DNA of 64,000 nt from contig CM031610.1 of the NCBI GenBank assembly GCA_018398815.1, positions 31,587,985-31,651,984 of the forward strand, read 5' to 3'. Position numbers and translations under genes: made by a program. Origin of the DNA: Conus ventricosus (lineage: Eukaryota; Mollusca; Gastropoda; Neogastropoda; Conidae). The notes under the pieces are model-generated. The model was not told the DNA's origin. It saw only the letters and a list, made by a program, of their open reading frames with translations, and did no database searches. Below, piece by piece: positions 58,861 through 64,000 of this stretch. Every line of letters starts with the position of its first letter. The first letter of the stretch is position 1.

Positions 58861-59250
58861 TGGGAGGGGTGTTGGGAGGTGGGTGGGGGCAGCAGGGTAG
58901 GTGGGAAGTGAGACATGGCAGGTGTAACAAGTCTTGAGGTGCATCTCTGCCCCCCTCCCCCCACCCTCCCCGCCCCATCCCCCATTAGGCCCTCGCCATC
59001 ACCCACCTGACAAGGCCGTGGACCGTGAGAGAGGGAGTAATGAGGCTGGAGATCACAGAGACCTCCTGACCAACCTGTTTTCCCCTCACCCCTTTGATGG
59101 GGGGTTGGGGGTGGGGTGCGGGTGCGGCCTAGAGCTAGCTGCTGCTGATGCTACGGTTCTGCTTTACCCCCCTCCCTCCCCCCTATCCCCCCCCCCACCC
59201 CGGCCTCAAGGTGCTTTCCGGCACCGCTGCTGAGAACTCACCGTTTCCTA
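58861..59250. other. Non-coding, G- then C-rich; no gene recognised
   Basis: GGGTGGG words near 58860-58900 and C-rich words near 58955-58985 and 59165-59205. Ends at the left inverted repeat of the Tc1-like element. Confidence 0.5.
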
Positions 59251-59256
59251 GCTATA

Positions 59257-60782
59257 TGACTTCCATAAAAAACGCGAAAAATTGAAAGGCTATTTTTCGG
59301 GTGAAAAGGGGTGAATAACAATATTGAACCATTGTGGCAAGTTGTTTGGGTCCAAGACTCACGTGCAGTGAAAAAATTTGTGTTAGCAACACATCATTCC
59401 CGGCATTGGAGGGTCAACAAAATGGCAAACTGGTTGCTGCATGTGAGGCACGTGCACACATGCAGAGCAAAGTTAACCAGCGACAAGTACGCAGGCATGC
59501 AGCCTTTATAAAGCCGCGCTACAAGGTTCAGATAACGACTTGCGTCTGAGCGCTTACAGAGATGCCAAGACTACGAGCAGAGGAACGCAATCGTGCCCTA
59601 GACCATCTGGAGGCTGGTGTGGATGCCAGGCAGGTCGCCAACATCTTTAACGTCACATCTCAACCATCTCTTGTCTGCAGCACCGCATGCGAGTCACTGG
59701 TACCACTGATGATTGTCCCCGGCCAGGCCGTCCTCGGGTCACCACACCAAGAGAGGATCGCCATTTTGTTCGAACCCATCTGCGGGACAGGCGGCAAACA
59801 GCCGCTAACACTGCTCGACAGGTGCCTGGGAATCTCCAGCAACGAATCAGCCTCAACACTGTGCGGCGGCGTCTTCAGGAGAACAGGCTGGCATGTAGGC
59901 GTCCTCACAGGGTCCGGTACTGACACCAAGACACCGGCAGGACAGGCTGCAGTGGGCACAAGCCCGAATCAACTGGCGCAGGCAGCAGTGGGGACGCATA
60001 CTGTTCTCAGATTGAGAGCCGTTTTTGTATTGACATGGCTGACGTCGTGTCAGAATATGGCGTCGACCTGGTGAACGCTATGCTGACTCTGTGTGGTAGA
60101 GCGGAACTCCTGGGGAGGCCCGAACGTTATATATGGGGTGCAATTGGCATTAACCACGCCATAGGACAGTCATCTTTCAGAACATTGGTCCTGTCGCGGA
60201 CAGGGTGTCAATGCACAGCGCTACATCCACCAGGTGCTCAGACCATGTCATTCCTTTTTTTTGTGCAACACCCAAACTGGACATTCCAACAGGACAATGC
60301 AAGACCACACACAGCCAGGGCCACCAGCAATTTCTTCAGCATAACGACGTCAATGTGCTGCCTGGCCAGCCCTCAGTCCCGACTTAAACCCAATGGAACA
60401 TTTTTGGGATGAACTTGGCAGACGGTTTGACCTCCTGCGTCCACGACCAGCAACAGCGTCTCAACTTCACCAGGCCATCGTCCATATGTGGGCTGGTGTG
60501 CCAAGGGGACGCATCAACCACCTGGTCCACTCAATGAGCCGCAAGTGTCAAGCAGTTGTCAACGCAAATGGTGGCCACACACGGTATTAGGACTCAAGCT
60601 GGTTTGTCACGTGACCTTGGATTTTCCACACAAAGACATATTGCTGATGACATTTTCACACATTACCGGTGTAATGAATCAAATCACGTTGAATTCTCGC
60701 TTCCAGTCTGTACAATTGTGACCAATAAAATTCGCCCCTAACCTTCAGCTTGTTTTGTCTTTGCGTTTTTTATGGAAGTCAG
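59257..60782 (+). mobile_element. Tc1-like DNA transposon with terminal inverted repeats
   Basis: An almost full-length element of about 1.53 kb. The left end reads TGACTTCCATAAAAAACGC from 59257 and the right end is its exact reverse complement, ending at about 60781. Inverted similarity continues weakly inward (GGGGTGAAT on the left, ATTCGCCCC on the right). TA dinucleotides lie outside both ends, as Tc1/mariner target duplications require. The interior carries a transposase pseudogene on the plus strand. Size, ends and protein agree with a Tc1-type element. Confidence 0.88.
59562..60590 (+). pseudogene. Tc1-like transposase, frameshifted
   Basis: A cut-and-paste transposase that would bind the inverted repeats and move the element into TA sites. 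It starts at ATG 59562 with an N-terminal helix-turn-helix region (MPRLRAEERNRALDHLEAGV, residues 1-20), continues in another frame at 59687 (MRVTGTTDD, PRPGRPR linker, then NTVRRRLQENRLACRRPHR), and returns in others. The catalytic region is readable: the first acidic residue in LFSD near 60003-60014, where one extra T creates a stop; the second in FQQDNARPHTA near 60283-60315; the third in SPDLNPMEHFWDEL near 60370-60412. The end is NGGHTRY then TAG at 60590. All three DDE positions survive, but at least four frame breaks make it inactive. Closeness to the usual length of about 340 residues implies small indels rather than large deletions. Confidence 0.85.
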
Positions 60783-60929
60783 TATATTTGCAATTTGTCC
60801 TGTACTTTCATCCACCTTTTCCTGAGTGTGACGAACTTTTTCTACAGTGGCCTACCCTTTTGTACCCCTTTTTTGTTTGTACTCCCAGTTCTTAGAGAAC
60901 AGGGAGTACTTTACAATGGGAACGAAGAA

Positions 60930-61385
60930 ATGCTGTCTGTGTGTCTGTCTGTCTGTCTGTCTGTCTGTGTGTCTGTCCATGGTCAAAATGTGCTCAAATG
61001 GCACTTATATATAGTGTTTCAATATCTGACCGTTAAAAACTGTTATTCTTCACATGTTGTCCGATTTGGATGGAATTTGGTAGATCTAGGTATATAGACT
61101 TTAGCCAGTGAGGACTAAAATACAGTTTCAAAAGTGTACATCGGTTAAAATAACCGTTAAAACCGTTATTTTGCCGTTATTTTTTATATACGGTGGGTTT
61201 TAATATAATTTGATATGTAGAAAGGTTTTCACAATCAAATGGCACTTCCATATAGTTTTTCAAAATTTGACCGAAAAAAAACCCTTATTCTTGACATACG
61301 TCCGATTTGGATATATGGGGTGGTACACAGGTTTCAGCTCTGATGTTTAAAAATCCAGTTTAAAAAAGTGTGGGCCTACCCAAAA
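60930..61385. repeat. (CTGT)n and 241-bp tandem duplication
   Basis: GTCTGTCTGTCTGTCTGTCTG at about 60945-60967. Then TGGCACTTATATATAGTGTT (60999) and TGGCACTTCCATATAGTTTT (61240), each followed by CAA.AT.TGACCG, TTATTCTT.ACAT and GTCCGATTTGGAT; two diverged units 241 bp apart. Confidence 0.82.
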
Positions 61386-61399
61386 ATTTTTAAAAAAAA

Positions 61400-64000
61400 A
61401 ACGATACCAAAACAAGAAAAAGGGGAGTACGTTTATATGCTTTGCATCTTTTTTCTACTTATTTTTTGTCTACATTTCTGACTCTTATTTCCCTGCGCCC
61501 TTTTTCCCCTTTTTTTGCTGACCTTACCTTTTTTTTCCCCGACCTTTCCTGTCTTGCTCCCTGACCTTTTCTTTTCCTGACCTTTTCCTTTTTGCTGACC
61601 CGACCTTTTCTTTTCCTAAACCTTTTCCCTGTCTTTGCTGACCTGACCTTTTCTTTCCTGGGCCCCTGTCTTTGCTGCCCTGACCTTTTTTCCTGACCCC
61701 GTTCTGGCCCTGATTTTTTTTCTTTCCCGACTTTTTATGATTTTTCAAACCCTTTTTTCCTCTGTCTTGTTCCCCCCCCCTCTTCACATTAAAAAAAAAA
61801 CAAAAAAACCTGTTTCTTCTTTTTTGTCTTCTTTTCCTAATTTTCCAATACTTTTTTTTCGTTTTTTTTCCTTTAAAAAAAAAAAAAAATTTCCTTCTTT
61901 TTTTTTCTGGCCCGTTTTCCTTTTTTTTTCCCCTCGCTGTATTTTCTCCACTCTTCAAACCTTTTTTATTCTTCCTTTCCAACCTTTTATTTACACATTT
62001 CCCCCCTTTTTTCCCCCTATTTTTTTCCCCCAATCTCCCGATCCCCCCCCCCCCCCCCCCCCCCCCTTCTCTCGTATTTTGTTATCTTTATTCTACTTTC
62101 CCCCTTTATTTTCTTTTTACTTTTTTTTTCCTATTTTTTCCCATCTTTTTCTATTTTCCCCCCCAATCGCCCCCCACATTTCACCATCTTCCCTGCTTTA
62201 AACCCCCTTTTTTCCAAATTTTTCCCCCCCTTTTTCCAAAAAACTCCTCGCTTTTCCCTGTTTTTCCCACCCTTTTTTCCAATTTTTCCCCATCTTTTTA
62301 CTTTCCCCCTATTTTTTCTTACTTTCCCTATTTTTTCCCCCTCTTCCCTACTATTTCACTTTTCCCTTTCTTTCCCCAAACCCTTTTCTTATTGTCCCCA
62401 TTTTTTCTCGACTTAAACTCACTTTTCCCCCCGCTTTACCCAGCTGTTCTGACGTTTCCGTCCCTTTCCCCTTTTTTTTTAAATTTTTCCCCCAGATTTT
62501 CTCCCCCATTTCCCCATTTTCCTGACTTTTGCCGGGCTTTCCTCATTTTTTTTTCCCAAACTTTTTTTACTCCCCCCTTTTTTCCTTTTTTTTTTTTTTT
62601 CCCCTCTCCCCCTTTTCCCCATCTTACCCTAATTTCCCCCCCCTTTTCCTTACTTTGTTTTGTTGGTGTGGTGGTGGGTGTGGTGGGTGTGTGTGTGTGT
62701 TGTGCGCGTATGTGTGTGTGGTGTTGGTGTGTGGTGTTGTGTGTGCGGCGGGGGGCGTGGGGCGTGCGTGCTGCGTGCGTCGTGCGTGCGTACGTATGCG
62801 TCTGCGTGGGGGTACGTTTTGTGTGTGTGGGGTGGTGGGGTGGTGTGTGTTGTGTCGCGCGCGCGCGCGCGCATAAACACAATGCCAAAGATGATCAGGA
62901 AAACAAGAAAAGGTGGGAAAAAGAACTAGGGGTGGGGCAATGGCACAAAGTGCGAACCATCCTTCATTTTTTTTTCATTGTATTGTCCCCCTGTTAGCCC
63001 GGGTCGAGGTGTTCCGTAAAAAACACAGAAAAATCCAGATCTCTGTCCTCCCGTCCTCCCTCCTGCCAACAAGGGAAGGGGGTTTACGCCCCAGTTTTGA
63101 CCCCACCTTTTTTATTTTAAAACTTCCTCTGCCTTTGCCCCTGGGGCACACACACAACACCCACACACACACACACACACACCCCCCCAACACACAATAC
63201 ACACACACACATAAAAAACCATACACACCATACACACAACACATACACCACACACAAAACCACACAACACAACCCCACCACACCACACCACCACAAGGGA
63301 CACACACACAGCACACAGAAAACACCCCCACACACACCCAATACACATACACACACACACACATAAACCCCCAACACACCCATCCACCACCCCTAAAACC
63401 CAAAACACACCACACACACACCACACCCCACAAAACCCCAACAACAACACCCCACCACACATAACACCACATAACACCACCACCCCACCCCCACCCACCA
63501 AAAACACCCCTACATACAAAAACACACACACACCCCAAACACCACAACACACTATACACCCGCGCCGCAGCACGCACGCAAGCACACGGCCAAACCCCAA
63601 GGGGGGAGGACGAGGAGAGACAGAGAAACAGACCAAGGAAGAGAGAGAAGAGAGAGAGAAGAGGGAAGAGGAGGAGAGAGAGAGGAGAGAGAGAGGTACA
63701 AAAAACAGACCCCCTACACATACACACCACGAATGCACGCACATTTGCACAACGCACGCATGCACCACACACACGCAGGGGGAGAGAGAGGGAAGAGAAA
63801 GAGAGAGAGAGAAGAGGGAAAAAAAAGAGAGAGAAAGAGAAGAAGAGAGAGAAAGAGAGAGAGAGAGAGAGAGGAGAGAGGAAAGACAGAGGAGACACAC
63901 ACGCAAAGAGAGAGAAGAGAGAGAGAAGAGGGGAGAGAGGAAGAAGAGGAGAGGAGAGATTCCCACGCACACACAGACAAAACACAATACAGAGAGAGAG
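61400..64000. other. Two-letter low-complexity block 3
   Basis: 61480-62650 is almost purine-free on plus (C/T), at first with recurring TGACCTTTTC words (61520-61690). 62655-62870 is G/T-rich with CGCGCGCGCG at its end. 62875-63125 is ordinary. 63140-63590 is A/C-rich, and 63600-63990 is A/G-rich. Apparent frames of 290-336 residues on the minus strand are low-complexity artefacts. It runs into the window edge, so its extent is unknown. Confidence 0.85.

Noticed and set aside
62975..63987. Frames of 291 and 336 residues on the minus strand at the window end
   Set aside because: Cys/Val/Ser/Leu-rich products of A/C and A/G simple sequence, not protein-like.

Overview
The window looks like intergenic and intronic DNA from a large, repeat-rich animal genome, most likely a marine mollusc and perhaps a caenogastropod snail. 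The reasons are intron-bearing gene structure, very dense (CA)n/(GT)n and (GA)n/(CT)n microsatellites, many long G or C homopolymers, tRNA-headed SINEs, and fragments of several non-LTR retrotransposon clades (I/Nimb-like, RTE-like, CR1-like) plus a Tc1-type DNA transposon. The taxon is an inference from repeat style; no host marker gene identifies it. Almost none of the sequence is host coding. The only convincing host exon is an ankyrin-repeat exon on the minus strand at 48988-49430.

Layout. 1-12.5 kb: T-rich non-coding DNA with local tandem duplications, microsatellites and two tiny LINE 3'-end insertions (5837-5894, 7180-7247). 12.5-13.9 kb: a tRNA-headed composite repeat of about 1 kb with a partial second copy. 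14-16 kb: simple repeats. 16.2-21.5 kb: a large minisatellite locus with a 31-bp core array, duplicated flanking blocks and a nested RTE-like LINE fragment. 23.3-28.5 kb: a nested transposon cluster in which a 5'-truncated I/Nimb-like LINE (24927-27228) splits an older reverse-transcriptase-type element, with a visible 8-bp target duplication; SINE copies lie on both sides. 28.5-38.6 kb: scattered LINE and SINE fragments and an antisense copy of the composite repeat (36850-37790).

38.66-41.4 kb and 42.9-45.1 kb are two blocks almost without C on the plus strand: kilobase stretches of G, then G/T, then T or A/T. A third anomalous block fills 61.4-64.0 kb and runs through C/T, G/T, A/C and A/G alphabets. 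These may be consensus failure of long reads or a real extreme simple-sequence landscape; sequence alone cannot decide. 45.1-50.5 kb holds ordinary non-coding DNA and the ankyrin exon. 50.5-57 kb holds two degenerate LINEs whose ends both abut (GA)n tracts, and a microsatellite-built VNTR. 57-59.2 kb holds a repeated G-tract module and Z-DNA-prone repeats. 59257-60782 is a Tc1-like transposon with readable terminal inverted repeats and a broken transposase.

No gene-defence, metabolic or otherwise co-ordinated system is visible. The most interesting material is structural: the two-letter-alphabet blocks, G-tracts that differ in length at one fixed site inside copies of a repeat, LINEs sitting in (CT)n tracts in one orientation, and the composite SINE-like family.
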